Numbered from the stretch's first letter, positions 8,925 to 18,124 are shown. The stretch: DNA of 64,000 nt from an uncultured Muribaculaceae bacterium (GCA_947386115.1 CANDNO010000004.1:1-64000); one strand, 5' to 3'. Translations and numbers: made by a program. The notes: generated by a model not told the origin, from the sequence alone.

Positions 8925-10992
8925 CGAATTTCTGTTTTAAATATTCTTCGCTCTTCAAGATCTCGTCGCGCAGGCGTGCTGCCTCCATGAACTCCATGTT
9001 CTTGGCGGCCTTGACCATAGCGTCGCGCAGCCGCGCTATGCTGCGCTCAAGCTCTTCGCGGCTCATATATGGGATAACGGGGTCGGCGGCAATGTTCACG
9101 CTCGTAGGGTCGGGATTCTCGGTATAGGGTATCCCCTCGCCGCGCTGGCGACGGGTCGTAGCAGAGGCTACACGAGTTGTAGTTTTAACGGGCTCATCGT
9201 CGTCGATGCCTATGATGCTTGTGCGGGCTTTGACAATGGCTTGCGGGGTGATTCCGTGTTTCTCGTTATAGGCCATCTGGATAGCACGGCGGCGCTCGGT
9301 CTCGTCGATGGTGAGGCGCATGCTGTCGGTAATCTTGTCGGCATACATTATGACACGTCCGTTAAGATTACGTGCTGCTCGGCCTACCGTCTGGGTGAGC
9401 GAACGGTGTGAGCGGAGGAAGCCTTCCTTGTCGGCATCAAGAATAGCCACGAGCGATACTTCGGGCAGGTCGAGGCCCTCACGCAGGAGGTTGACTCCCA
9501 CAAGGACGTCGTAGGTGCCGGCACGCAGGTCGTCGAGAATGCGTATGCGCTCGAGCGTGTCGACATCGCTGTGGATGTAGGCTGTGTTGATGTCCATGCG
9601 CTGGAGGTAGTCGTTGAGCTCCTCGGCCATGCGCTTGGTGAGGGTCGTGACGAGAACTCGCTCGTTGCGCTCACGACACACGCGAATCTCTTCGAGAAGA
9701 TCGTCGATCTGATTCATCGATCCGCGCACCTCGATGAGGGGATCGAGCAGACCTGTGGGACGTATGAGCTGCTCCACGACCACACCCTCGCTGCGTTGCA
9801 GCTCGTAGTCGGCCGGAGTAGCGCTCACGTATATCATCTGACGGGTGAGACCCTCAAACTCCTCGAACGTCAACGGGCGGTTGTCGAGGGCGGCGGGCAA
9901 GCGGAAACCGTATTCAACAAGATTCATCTTGCGGGCCTGGTCGCCACCGAACATCGCACGCACCTGAGGCAACGTGACGTGGCTCTCGTCGACAATCGTG
10001 AGGAAATCGTCGGGGAAATAATCGAGCAGACAGAAGGGGCGCTGACCGGGACGTCGGCCATCAAAATAGCGGCTGTAGTTCTCGATTCCGGGACAGTGGC
10101 CTACCTCCTTCATCATCTCGACGTCGTAGGTGACGCGCTCATATATGCGACCGGCGCGGTCGAGCTGCACCTCGTTGTTGAAATAGTTGACCTGCTCGCC
10201 CAGGTCAAGCTGAATCTGAGCGATAGCTTCGGCCGTACGGGCCGGTGAGGTCACGAATATATTGGCAGGATAAATCTTGTAATCGTCGACTACCGTTTTC
10301 ACGCCGGTCTCGGGGTCGATGAGTTCGAGACGGCTGATAACGTCGCCCCAGAAGCTGACGCGAACTACCATGTCCTCGTAGGCAAGACGCACGTCGACCG
10401 TATCACCTTTAACTCGGAACGTACCGCGCGGCGTGTCGATTTCGTTGCGGCTGTACATGGCGTTGGAGAGCTGTCGCAGGAACGCGTTGCGCGCAATCTT
10501 CTGATTGACTTTTACCTCTGTAATGTTGCTGTGGAAATCCTCGGGATTACCTATGCCGTAGAGGCATGATACAGAGCTGACGACGATTACATCGCGACGT
10601 CCCGACAAAAGAGCCTGGGTGGCCTGAAGACGCAGACGGTCGATCTCATCATTGATCATCAGGTCTTTTTCAATATATTTATCGACCGAGGGTATATAGG
10701 CCTCGGGCTGATAATAGTCGTAATAAGATACGAAATACTGTACCGAGTTGTTTGGGAAAAAGCCCTTGAACTCGCTGTAGAGCTGCGCCGCAAGAGTCTT
10801 GTTGTGACTGAGAATCAATGTAGGACGATTTACGCGCGCAATAACATTGGCCATGGTGAAAGTCTTGCCCGAGCCGGTGACACCAAGCAGCGTCTGTGCC
10901 GGAATACCGTCATCGAGTCCTTTCACCAGCTGGTCGATAGCCTGGGGCTGATCGCCTGTGGGTTTATATCGGGATGTAAGTTCAAAATTCAT
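8917..10992 (-). CDS. uvrB: Excinuclease ABC subunit B
   Basis: Damage-verifying helicase of nucleotide excision repair, partner of UvrA and UvrC. The length of 691 residues is normal. Walker A GVTGSGKT lies at 37-44, the beta-hairpin tyrosines are in SYYDYYQPEAYIP, the DEAD-like motif is VDESH, motif VI is QTVGRAARN, and the C-terminal UVR motif (MEFMEAARLRDEI), which binds UvrC, is present. It heads the run uvrB, ygiQ, S9 peptidase, DUF6155, and has its own consensus promoter immediately upstream. Confidence 0.99.
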   Translation of the reverse strand: MNFELTSRYKPTGDQPQAIDQLVKGLDDGIPAQTLLGVTGSGKTFTMANVIARVNRPTLILSHNKTLAAQLYSEFKGFFPNNSVQYFVSYYDYYQPEAYIPSVDKYIEKDLMINDEIDRLRLQATQALLSGRRDVIVVSSVSCLYGIGNPEDFHSNITEVKVNQKIARNAFLRQLSNAMYSRNEIDTPRGTFRVKGDTVDVRLAYEDMVVRVSFWGDVISRLELIDPETGVKTVVDDYKIYPANIFVTSPARTAEAIAQIQLDLGEQVNYFNNEVQLDRAGRIYERVTYDVEMMKEVGHCPGIENYSRYFDGRRPGQRPFCLLDYFPDDFLTIVDESHVTLPQVRAMFGGDQARKMNLVEYGFRLPAALDNRPLTFEEFEGLTRQMIYVSATPADYELQRSEGVVVEQLIRPTGLLDPLIEVRGSMNQIDDLLEEIRVCRERNERVLVTTLTKRMAEELNDYLQRMDINTAYIHSDVDTLERIRILDDLRAGTYDVLVGVNLLREGLDLPEVSLVAILDADKEGFLRSHRSLTQTVGRAARNLNGRVIMYADKITDSMRLTIDETERRRAIQMAYNEKHGITPQAIVKARTSIIGIDDDEPVKTTTRVASATTRRQRGEGIPYTENPDPTSVNIAADPVIPYMSREELERSIARLRDAMVKAAKNMEFMEAARLRDEILKSEEYLKQKFDV

Positions 10993-11020
10993 TCCTGATG
11001 AGTGTGTTAACAGTAACCTA

Positions 11021-11051
11021 CAAAGGTACGAATTTCACCCGATATACGCAA
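11021..11051 (-). promoter_or_regulatory. Promoter of the uvrB operon
   Basis: On the - strand TTG (11051-11049), a 20-base spacer and TACCTTTG (11028-11021) fit the Bacteroidota TTG-n20-TAnnTTTG consensus. The box ends about 28 bases before the uvrB ATG. Confidence 0.65.
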
Positions 11052-11076
11052 TACAAGCAAAATTATAGCTTACGCG

Positions 11077-11880
11077 CTACTTGGCAAGGCGGGACGTTTT
11101 ATAAAGATGCCCCAGCGCCTGCTTGTAAACACGCTTGCTACAGCCGAACAGCTCCTTGACTCTGTCGGGCGAGAGGGTGTCGTCGATTCCGTCACGGCCG
11201 CGGGAGTTGACATAATCCAGAATCGACTCGGCCACAGCCTCGACTTCGTCGCGCGAGCTGTTGCTCACGGTGAGGTCGATCTTATTGTCAGGGCGCACTT
11301 TATTGACATAGGCGGTAATAGTCTCACCCACAACCAGCGGCGCGTAGACACCCGACTCATAAATCATTCCTACGAAGAGGTTGTCAACCACCACTTTGTA
11401 TCCTATCTCTGAGTGCTGAACCACCAATGCCTCTACCCTGTCACCACGACGATAACGAGGGAATGTATTGCCAAGGAATTTTTCAATCTTGGCCGAAGCA
11501 ACGATACGCCCCGAAGCATGATCAAGGTACACATAGACGGGATATACCCCACCCTGCCTCATCGTAGCACGCTGCTCGCGGAAAGGCACAAGGAGGTTTT
11601 TGCAGCTTAGGCCCCAGTCCATGAAGGCTCCGAAGCGGTTGACATCCGACACCTGCAGGAATGCTACCTGACCAACGGTGGCAAAAGGCTTCTCGGTTGT
11701 CGCAACAGGACGGTCTTCACTGTCGTTATAGACGAAAACCTCTATCTCATCGCCCACCACGGGGTCACCATCGATATAACGCGCAGGCAGGAGCACTTCG
11801 TTGCCCTGCTCGTCGACAAGATAGAGTCCGAAATCAACAAAACGGCTTACGATGAGTTTATTATATTGACCTATATTCAT
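11077..11880 (-). CDS. CvfB-like S1 domain RNA-binding protein
   Basis: Cytoplasmic protein of 267 residues built from S1-type OB folds, matching the CvfB/YitL family. N-terminal motif is NKLIVSRFVDFGLYL; an S1-like repeat GAFMDWGLSCKNLLVPFREQ lies near residue 80 and another KVVVDNLFVGMIYESGVY near 165; the C-terminus (SPDRVKELFGCSKRVYKQALGHLYK) is the winged-helix end typical of CvfB. It likely binds RNA; its role in Bacteroidota is not known to me. It diverges from rsmG across 99-129 bases. Confidence 0.85.
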   Translation of the reverse strand: MNIGQYNKLIVSRFVDFGLYLVDEQGNEVLLPARYIDGDPVVGDEIEVFVYNDSEDRPVATTEKPFATVGQVAFLQVSDVNRFGAFMDWGLSCKNLLVPFREQRATMRQGGVYPVYVYLDHASGRIVASAKIEKFLGNTFPRYRRGDRVEALVVQHSEIGYKVVVDNLFVGMIYESGVYAPLVVGETITAYVNKVRPDNKIDLTVSNSSRDEVEAVAESILDYVNSRGRDGIDDTLSPDRVKELFGCSKRVYKQALGHLYKTSRLAK

Positions 11881-11943
11881 TTCATTACAATTGTAAAATT
11901 AAAAAAAGCACACCGGTAACAGCCCGGCATGCCGAAAACTTTA

Positions 11944-11951
11944 CAAATGTA
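11944..11951 (-). promoter_or_regulatory. -7 box of the cvfB-like gene
   Basis: TACATTTG on the - strand matches TAnnTTTG, about 65 bases upstream of the ATG. No convincing -33 box. Confidence 0.35.
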
Positions 11952-11974
11952 ACGATTTTGAACCGAATCTTCCT

Positions 11975-11982
11975 TATCTTTG
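11975..11982 (+). promoter_or_regulatory. -7 box of the rsmG promoter
   Basis: TATCTTTG on the + strand is a perfect TAnnTTTG box, 28 bases upstream of the chosen rsmG ATG. Its position argues against the TTG codon at 11980 as the start of translation, because that codon would lie inside the promoter. Confidence 0.5.
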
Positions 11983-12009
11983 CACATAAATATATTAAGA
12001 GCCCTTAAG

Positions 12010-12636
12010 ATGATTGATATCATAACCAAATATTTCCCTGACCTTAACGAACTGCAAAAACAGCAGTTCGAAGCTCTTGGCGTGCTTTACCCCGACTGGA
12101 ACGCCAAGATCAACGTAATCTCGCGCAAGGATATCGACAACCTGTATGTCAACCACATACTCCACTCGCTTGCCATAGCGAAGTTTTTCACTCCGGTCGA
12201 CGGCACTACGTTCATCGACCTGGGTTGCGGCGGAGGCTTCCCTGGCATACCGCTTGCCATCATGTGGCCCCACTGTAAATTTCATCTGGTCGACCGCATA
12301 GGCAAGAAAGTCAAGGTGGCCGAGTCGATAGCCGGCGACATAGGTCTTGAAAATGTGACGTTCCAGCATGGCGACGTGAGCGAGTGTCGCCGTCGTTTCG
12401 ACTTCGTAGTCAGCCGCGCCGTGATGAGGCTCGACGAGCTCGTCAAACTGTCGCGCCGGCTCGTGGGCCGCGAGAGCCACAACGGATATCCCAACGGCCT
12501 GATATGCCTCAAAGGTGGAACCATCGAGGATGAGTCGCGCGGACTGAGCAAGGATGAAGTCTTTGAATATGACCTGTCGGTATATTTCAAGGAGCCGTTC
12601 TTCGAGACCAAGAAACTTGTTTACGTACCTTTTTAA
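12010..12636 (+). CDS. rsmG: 16S rRNA m7G527 methyltransferase RsmG (GidB)
   Basis: SAM-dependent methyltransferase that makes 7-methylguanosine at position 527 of 16S rRNA; loss gives low-level streptomycin resistance in other bacteria. The protein is 208 residues from ATG 12010. The N-terminal helices (QKQQFEALGVLYPDWNAKINVISRKDID) and the SAM-binding motif FIDLGCGGGFPGIPLAI are typical. The extended frame from a TTG at 11980 is rejected since it starts inside the promoter -7 box. The MBL hydrolase follows after 11 bases. Confidence 0.97.
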   Translation: MIDIITKYFPDLNELQKQQFEALGVLYPDWNAKINVISRKDIDNLYVNHILHSLAIAKFFTPVDGTTFIDLGCGGGFPGIPLAIMWPHCKFHLVDRIGKKVKVAESIAGDIGLENVTFQHGDVSECRRRFDFVVSRAVMRLDELVKLSRRLVGRESHNGYPNGLICLKGGTIEDESRGLSKDEVFEYDLSVYFKEPFFETKKLVYVPF

Positions 12637-12647
12637 ATCAATATACT

Positions 12648-13289
12648 ATGCTACACATCAAGGGATTTGAATTCAACATGTTCGGCGAGATAACCTACGT
12701 TGTATGGGACGATGCATCGCTCGAGGCTGCGATAGTGGACGCAGGCATGTCGACCGATGCCGAACGCCGGGCAATCGACTTGTTTATTGCCGAAAACGAG
12801 CTGAAAATAAAATACCTACTGAACACGCACGTTCACCTTGACCATACATTCGGAGTACCGTATATCGAAAAGCAGTATGGCGTCAAGCTTAGCGCGTCGC
12901 CGCTCGACACACCGCTGGCCGACCGCATCGAGCAGCAGGCGGTCCTGTTTCACCTGCCTATCAAGCCAAGCAATGTAACAATAGCCAATGAGCTGCGTGA
13001 AGGTGACGTGCTCTATTTAGGCGACAATAAACTCGAGGTAATCGAAGTGCCGGGTCACACACCCGGCGGACTGGCATTTTACTCGCCCGAGCAGCATTTT
13101 GTTCTCACAGGTGACTCACTGTTTCACAGCAGCATAGGCCGCACCGACCTTCCCGGAGGCAATCACGCCACACTCGTAAAAGCAGTCACCGACAATCTGC
13201 TGTCGCTCCCGCCCGATACTGTAGTATATCCCGGACACGGCCAGTCGACAACAATCGCACACGAACTGCGCTATAATCCATTCTTATAA
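12648..13289 (+). CDS. MBL-fold metallo-hydrolase (glyoxalase II-like)
   Basis: Cytoplasmic zinc hydrolase of 213 residues. The motif HVHLDH gives His61, His63, Asp65 and His66; the later ligands are in VPGHTPGG, LTGDSLFHSSIGRTD and VVYPGHG. This short, single-domain form resembles YcbL-type hydroxyacylglutathione hydrolase-like proteins, which lack the glutathione-binding C-terminal domain of true glyoxalase II. The substrate is therefore uncertain. Cotranscribed with rsmG by spacing (11 bases). Its end meets the TPR gene tail to tail with only 12 bases between. Confidence 0.85.
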   Translation: MLHIKGFEFNMFGEITYVVWDDASLEAAIVDAGMSTDAERRAIDLFIAENELKIKYLLNTHVHLDHTFGVPYIEKQYGVKLSASPLDTPLADRIEQQAVLFHLPIKPSNVTIANELREGDVLYLGDNKLEVIEVPGHTPGGLAFYSPEQHFVLTGDSLFHSSIGRTDLPGGNHATLVKAVTDNLLSLPPDTVVYPGHGQSTTIAHELRYNPFL

Positions 13290-13301
13290 AACAGGCGATA
13301 A

Positions 13302-14741
13302 CTACACTCCGAGACTCTCGGCCACAGGGTCGCGATCTATCGAATAATTGCGCTCGAGTGCTTTCTCAAGAATGTAGCTGAGGGCGATTTTCACACCCGC
13401 AAATGCCATCGACAACTCGACGTTGCCGCACACCTGGCCGGCTTTCATGAGATACTCACGAGCTGTCCTTACAGCATCGTCGTAACGTCCGAGCCGCAAC
13501 TGAGAGGCTGCATACAGGGGCAATGACGGCGGGTCGAGTCGCATCTCGGGGCATCCCTCGGGGCGCTCACGCTCCATGAAGCGGCACAGTTCCTCATACA
13601 TGCCGCAACGATATAGAATTTTAATATATTCGCCGGCAAGCTGATACAGACCGTGGGAGCGGTCATAGGCAGCGAGTAGACGCACCAGATACTCGGGCGT
13701 CTCGACATCAGGTGCCATGAGTATTTCAAGACGCTGGGCGAGCATTTCCTCGGTCATGTCGCCGCTGAGCCAACCCGTTTCGGCCCCGCTGTTTGTCCCT
13801 ATCATCGCGAGGCGACTCTTTGCAAGTTCATCATTGGGATTGCGGCGCAGTTCCTCTTTCCATATCATCTCGGCGAGGTCGCTTTTACCCTGATAATCAT
13901 ACACATCGCTCAGAGCAACCTTTGCCTCGTACATGTCGGGATTAAGACTGATTACCCGCTGCAACAGCTCTGCCGCAGCCTGACTGTCGGGCTCCTTGCC
14001 AATAAGCAAAGTGGCCTCGACAAACAGCGGTAGAAAATCGTCGGGGCGCAGTGCCTTGGCATACCCTATGGCATTGAGGCCCTCTTCAACTTCACCGATT
14101 TCGCGATTGAGTTCGGCAAGTTTAATCCATGCGTCGGCGTTAAAGGGGTCTATCCGCGTCAGTTCCTCTATGAGACTGATTGACAGCTTCGTGTCATGAA
14201 ACCTCAACACCTCGGCACACTCACTGAGAGCCGTATCGCGATAACGACAGCGGTCAATGACCCGGCGATAGTTCTCGACAAGCCACTGCTCACTTTCATA
14301 GGCGGTTATGAGATTGATAAACTGTATGACATCCTCGTCCTCATCGAGAGTGTAGCGCTCGAGCAGTTCGTCGAGTCGTGCCGGCAGTTCGTCGACTCCT
14401 ACCCGGTGTCCGCGCAGCCTGATTATATCCCACAGCACGCCCGTGCGTTTAGAGTTGGCGGTGAGAAAATCGTCGAGCGACACGTCGTCATACATGTCGA
14501 GCATGGCAAGACCAAGGCGTAGCTCGAGCTGCTCGCTGTCGGGGAACAACCTGCGCCCAAGCATCAACGCGTGCAACTGTACGTAGCGGTCAAGATAGTC
14601 GCCTGCCAGATCATACACCATGATGATATCATCTTCATCATAGTACATGTCCGACGGTCGTTCCATCAAGTCGGCCTTGAAACGCTCGTACAATTGCTTT
14701 ATCTCGTCGATGTTATTGTCGGGTGATGATGCCATGGGCAA
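13302..14741 (-). CDS. Tetratricopeptide repeat protein
   Basis: Soluble, acidic protein of 479 residues with helical TPR-like repeats, best seen at about 195-320 (DAWIKLAELNREIGEVEEGLNA, then PDMYEAKVALSDVYDYQGKSDLAE, then NDELAKSRLAMIG). It is likely a scaffold or an uncharacterised cell-division or stress protein; no catalytic motif is visible. No signal peptide, so cytoplasmic. The start at 14741 (MPMASS) or the ATG six bases later are equally likely. It follows glnS by 20 bases and is probably cotranscribed with it. Confidence 0.75.
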   Translation of the reverse strand: MPMASSPDNNIDEIKQLYERFKADLMERPSDMYYDEDDIIMVYDLAGDYLDRYVQLHALMLGRRLFPDSEQLELRLGLAMLDMYDDVSLDDFLTANSKRTGVLWDIIRLRGHRVGVDELPARLDELLERYTLDEDEDVIQFINLITAYESEQWLVENYRRVIDRCRYRDTALSECAEVLRFHDTKLSISLIEELTRIDPFNADAWIKLAELNREIGEVEEGLNAIGYAKALRPDDFLPLFVEATLLIGKEPDSQAAAELLQRVISLNPDMYEAKVALSDVYDYQGKSDLAEMIWKEELRRNPNDELAKSRLAMIGTNSGAETGWLSGDMTEEMLAQRLEILMAPDVETPEYLVRLLAAYDRSHGLYQLAGEYIKILYRCGMYEELCRFMERERPEGCPEMRLDPPSLPLYAASQLRLGRYDDAVRTAREYLMKAGQVCGNVELSMAFAGVKIALSYILEKALERNYSIDRDPVAESLGV

Positions 14742-14761
14742 ATATGGTAGCCAAGAAAAGG

Positions 14762-16465
14762 TTATTTTTTCTGAACCTTTTCCCAGCTGTCTTTAAGTGC
14801 TATAGTGCGGTTGAAAATAAGATGCTCGGGGGTCGAGTCATAGTCGGGAGTGAAGTAGCCGATGCGCTGGAACTGGAATTTAGTTCCGTTGACAGCATTC
14901 CGGGCGATGAACGGCTCGACCTTTACGCCTTCGACAACGCGAAGCGAGTCGGGGTTGAGCATTTCGCGGAAATCGCGCTCGGTCTCGGCCGCCGGATTCT
15001 CGACATTGAACAGGCGGTCATAAACGCGCACGGTGGCATCAACGGCCGTGTCGGCGGCAACCCAGTGGAGAGTGCCTTTGACTTTACGCTGGCTGCCGGG
15101 AAGTCCGCTGCGGGTATCGGGATCGTAGGTACAGTAGATTTCCTCGATATTGCCGTCGGCATCCTTCTTGACACCGGTGCATTTTACAATGTATGCGCCC
15201 TTGAGACGTACCTCGGCGTCGGGAGCGAGGCGGAAGTATTTCTTGGGGGGATTCTCCATGAAATCGTCGCGCTCGATATAAATCTCGCGGCCGAAAGGCA
15301 TCGAGTGTGTTCCCTCCTCGGGGTTCTCGGGATTGTTTTCCATCTCCACCATTTCGGTTTCGCCCTCGGGGTAGTTGGTGATAACAACCTTAACGGGATC
15401 CATCACCGCCATGCCGCGGGTAGCAATCTTGTTGAGATCCTCGCGCACGGCATACTCGAGCAGGGCGACGCTGTTGAGCGCCTCATACTTGGTGTAGCCG
15501 ATGGTGTCGATGAAGTTGCGTATGGAGCGGGGAGTGAAACCGCGACGACGCATACCCGAGATGGTGGGCATGCGGGGATCATCCCATCCCGCTACAAGAC
15601 CCTCCTTGACGAGCTGAAGGAGTTTACGCTTCGACATCACGGTATAGGTGAGGTTGAGTCGGTTGAACTCGATCTGGCGGGGACGGTAGGTCTCGTCGGC
15701 CAGCTCGTCGACGAAGTAATCGTAAAGCGGACGGTGAGGCACAAACTCAAGCGTGCATATCGAGTGGGTCACACCCTCGAAGTAGTCGCTCTGGCCGTGG
15801 GCAAAGTCATACATGGGATATACGTGCCACTTCGTGCCCGTGCGATGGTGGGGATGATGGATGATGCGATACATTATGGGGTCGCGGAAGTGCATGTTGC
15901 TCGATGCCATGTCGATTTTGGCACGCAACACATGGCTACCCTCGGGGAACTCGCCGGCGTTCATACGGGTGAACAGGTCGAGATTCTCCTCTACCGAGCG
16001 ATCGCGATAAGGGCTGTTGACACCGGGAGTGGTGGGAGTACCCTTCTGTGCGGCGATTTCTTCGCTCGACTGGTCGTCGACATAGGCTTTACCCTCCTTG
16101 ATAAGACGTATTGCAAGATCATACAACTGGGGGAAGTAATCGCTGGCATAATACTCGCGGTCGCCCCAGTCGAAACCGAGCCAGTGGATGTCCTCGCGTA
16201 TCGAGTCGACATACTCCACATCCTCTTTCACAGGGTTGGTATCATCAAAGCGCAGGTTGCATGTGCCACCGAACTTCTCGGCAACACCAAAGTCCATGCA
16301 TATTGCCTTGGCGTGGCCTATGTGAAGATAGCCGTTAGGTTCGGGCGGGAAACGTGTGTTGAGGCGTCCGCCGTTTTTGCCGGCCTTGAGGTCGTCGGCA
16401 ACAATTTGCTCTACAAAGTTAAGTCCCTTGGACTCTTCGGGTTCGTTGATGATATTTTCAGCCAT
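14762..16465 (-). CDS. glnS: Glutamine-tRNA ligase
   Basis: Class I aminoacyl-tRNA synthetase that charges tRNA-Gln directly. The 567 residues fit bacterial GlnS. The class I signature is PPEPNGYLHIGHAKAI near residue 40, and the KMSKS-like loop is VMSKRKLLQL near 285. The C-terminal beta-barrel anticodon-binding half is complete (to residue 567). The presence of GlnS implies that the cell does not need GatCAB for Gln-tRNA. It starts about 80 bases downstream of a -7 box at 16546-16553. Confidence 0.98.
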   Translation of the reverse strand: MAENIINEPEESKGLNFVEQIVADDLKAGKNGGRLNTRFPPEPNGYLHIGHAKAICMDFGVAEKFGGTCNLRFDDTNPVKEDVEYVDSIREDIHWLGFDWGDREYYASDYFPQLYDLAIRLIKEGKAYVDDQSSEEIAAQKGTPTTPGVNSPYRDRSVEENLDLFTRMNAGEFPEGSHVLRAKIDMASSNMHFRDPIMYRIIHHPHHRTGTKWHVYPMYDFAHGQSDYFEGVTHSICTLEFVPHRPLYDYFVDELADETYRPRQIEFNRLNLTYTVMSKRKLLQLVKEGLVAGWDDPRMPTISGMRRRGFTPRSIRNFIDTIGYTKYEALNSVALLEYAVREDLNKIATRGMAVMDPVKVVITNYPEGETEMVEMENNPENPEEGTHSMPFGREIYIERDDFMENPPKKYFRLAPDAEVRLKGAYIVKCTGVKKDADGNIEEIYCTYDPDTRSGLPGSQRKVKGTLHWVAADTAVDATVRVYDRLFNVENPAAETERDFREMLNPDSLRVVEGVKVEPFIARNAVNGTKFQFQRIGYFTPDYDSTPEHLIFNRTIALKDSWEKVQKK

Positions 16466-16545
16466 TGTCTTGATATGGTTTGATTAAGCGATGTAATACT
16501 CGTTCCCGCCGGGCAAGCATGCCGGGAAGCGGGGCAATTAACATG

Positions 16546-16553
16546 CAAAAATA
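16546..16553 (-). promoter_or_regulatory. -7 box of the glnS promoter
   Basis: TATTTTTG on the - strand matches TAnnTTTG, about 81 bases upstream of the glnS ATG; no well-placed -33. Confidence 0.35.
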
Positions 16554-16609
16554 ACAAATTCCCTGCAACCCACAGCACTGTGCGGGCTATTTTTTACACC
16601 CGTGGCATC

Positions 16610-16667
16610 AAAAAGCTCAAAAAAAACGCAAACAACCCCGCTGCCCGATCGAGGGGCAACAGGGTTG
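16610..16667 (-). terminator. Strong intrinsic terminator of thrS-infC-rpmI-rplT
   Basis: On the - strand CAACCCTGTTGCCC (16667-16654) pairs with GGGCAGCGGGGTTG (16646-16633): 14 pairs with two G-U, a 7-base loop, then a T-rich tract with a run of eight Ts (TTTGCGTTTTTTTT). It starts 27 bases beyond the rplT stop. Confidence 0.88.
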
Positions 16668-16693
16668 CTGTTGGTTTTGTAGCCGGGCTACGC

Positions 16694-17044
16694 TTATGCG
16701 TTCTTAACCTTCTCTACAACGGCCTTGAAAGCGGCGGGGTTGTTGAGAGCGAGGTCGGCCAGCACCTTGCGGTTGATCTGGATACCTGCCTTGTGGATAA
16801 GACCCATGAGCTTAGAGTAAGAAAGATCCTCCTGGCGTGCTGCAGCGTTGATACGCTGAATCCACAGTGCGCGGAAGTTGGCCTTCTTATCCTTGCGGTC
16901 ACGATAGGCATAGGTGAGGCCCTTTTCCCAGGTGTTCTTTGCTACTGTCCACACATTGCGGCGGCAACCGAAGTAACCACGGGTGAGTTTCAGAATTTTC
17001 TTGCGACGAGCTCTTGAAGCTACATGATTGACTGATCTTGGCAT
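16694..17044 (-). CDS. rplT: 50S ribosomal protein L20
   Basis: Binds 23S rRNA early in large-subunit assembly. The 116 residues are typical; the start [18 protein letters not shown] and the core [36 protein letters not shown] are classic L20. Last gene of thrS-infC-rpmI-rplT, ended by the strong terminator just downstream. The 140-base gap to rpmI is unusually long for ribosomal genes and holds a hairpin that might be an L20 control site. Confidence 0.99.
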   Translation of the reverse strand: MPRSVNHVASRARRKKILKLTRGYFGCRRNVWTVAKNTWEKGLTYAYRDRKDKKANFRALWIQRINAAARQEDLSYSKLMGLIHKAGIQINRKVLADLALNNPAAFKAVVEKVKNA

Positions 17045-17061
17045 TTTTACTTACTTTTTTT

Positions 17062-17105
17062 GAGTGTTAGCGGCACTGTTTGTGACTCTTTAAGGCTGAA
17101 CACTC
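17062..17105 (-). promoter_or_regulatory. Hairpin in the rpmI-rplT spacer
   Basis: In the mRNA, GAGTGTT (17105-17099) can pair with AACACTC (17068-17062), ending 17 bases before the rplT ATG. Known biology: L20 represses its own operon by binding mRNA in other bacteria. That this hairpin serves that purpose here is inference. Confidence 0.3.
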
Positions 17106-17184
17106 GGTTAATAAATGTAATAAAATCACGAATTAAAATCGAGAAAACTGTTTTAAGCAGCACTGGCGTGAATCCCGCGGGGGA

Positions 17185-17382
17185 TTATCTGATGCCAAGT
17201 AATGCCTTTACATTGGCCTCGTCTACGCGCGCAACTGTCGAGAAGTGAGTGAGGTTGCGTTTCTGCTTTTTGGTTTTCTTGGTCAAGATGTGGCTCTTGA
17301 ACGCATGTTTTCTCTTGATTTTTCCTGACCCGGTAAGGGCGAACCTCTTTTTGGCACCGGAATTAGTTTTAATCTTTGGCAT
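17185..17382 (-). CDS. rpmI: 50S ribosomal protein L35
   Basis: Small basic ribosomal protein of 65 residues. The start ATG at 17382 gives [18 protein letters not shown], the conserved L35 N-terminus, so the longer frame to 17475, which overlaps the end of infC, is not used. The C-terminus [13 protein letters not shown] is also typical. It lies 73 bases after infC and 140 bases before rplT, in the common bacterial order infC-rpmI-rplT. Confidence 0.98.
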   Translation of the reverse strand: MPKIKTNSGAKKRFALTGSGKIKRKHAFKSHILTKKTKKQKRNLTHFSTVARVDEANVKALLGIR

Positions 17383-17455
17383 TTTTGTTTGTTTTGTAAT
17401 TATTAATTCGAGTTGTCTGCTTGTGCGCCGACTCGCGACGCCAATCAGTTTTTTT

Positions 17456-18124
17456 TTACTTTTTCTTAGGGGCAAGCATCATTATCATGCGTTTTCCCTC
17501 GAGAACGGGCATCTGCTCTACCTTGCCGTAATCCTCGATATCCTGGGCAAAACGCAGCAGCAATACTTCGCCTTGTTCCTTGAACAGAATCGAACGGCCC
17601 TTGAAGAACACGTAAGCTTTCACCTTTGCACCCTCCTGCAGGAAGCCGATAGCGTGCTTGAGCTTGAAGTTATAGTCGTGATCATCGGTCTGGGGTCCGA
17701 AACGTATCTCCTTGACAGTGACCTTAGCCTGCTTGGCTTTCTGCTCCTTCTGGCGCTTTTTCTGCTGGTACAGGAATTTCTGGTAATCCAGAATCTTGCA
17801 CACGGGGGGCGCGGCGTTGGGAGAAATCTCGACAAGATCAAGTTCGAGCTCGTCGGCAAGTTTCAAGGCATCGTGGAGCGAATAAATGCCGTTCTCGACA
17901 TTATCGCCTACGAGTCGCACTTCACGGGCGCGGATGCGTTCGTTGATATTGTGCGGATCCTTCTCCTTGGGGGGCAAGGCCGGGCCGCGACGGGGTCCCA
18001 TCGGCGGGCGTTGTCCTTGGCCGGGAGTAGTGGGTCGCTGTGGACCGCCGGCACCCATCGGGCGCTGTCCGGCAGTAGTGGGGCGCTGAGCGCCGGTGGG
18101 ATGAAAGTTCTTTTTCTCCATCAA
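17456..18124 (-). CDS. infC: Translation initiation factor IF-3
   Basis: Binds the 30S subunit and proofreads initiator tRNA and start codon. The length, 222 residues, is longer than E. coli (180). Residues 1 to about 48 are a Gly/Pro/Gln/Arg low-complexity extension with repeated QRP and PTT units. The IF3-N domain starts at [14 protein letters not shown] and contains the linker [14 protein letters not shown] basic stretch; the IF3-C domain runs from [18 protein letters not shown] to the end. It starts 4 bases after the thrS stop, so it depends on thrS transcription and probably translation. The ATG at 18124 is the only good start that keeps this spacing, but a start nearer the IF3-N domain cannot be excluded. 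Confidence 0.97.
   Translation of the reverse strand: MMEKKNFHPTGAQRPTTAGQRPMGAGGPQRPTTPGQGQRPPMGPRRGPALPPKEKDPHNINERIRAREVRLVGDNVENGIYSLHDALKLADELELDLVEISPNAAPPVCKILDYQKFLYQQKKRQKEQKAKQAKVTVKEIRFGPQTDDHDYNFKLKHAIGFLQEGAKVKAYVFFKGRSILFKEQGEVLLLRFAQDIEDYGKVEQMPVLEGKRMIMMLAPKKK

Noticed and set aside
11980..12009. TTG start for rsmG
   Set aside because: The codon lies inside the -7 box TATCTTTG; ATG at 12010 fits the family N-terminus.
14723..16483. 586-residue open frame antisense to glnS
   Set aside because: glnS is certain on the opposite strand and the antisense translation shows no family motif.
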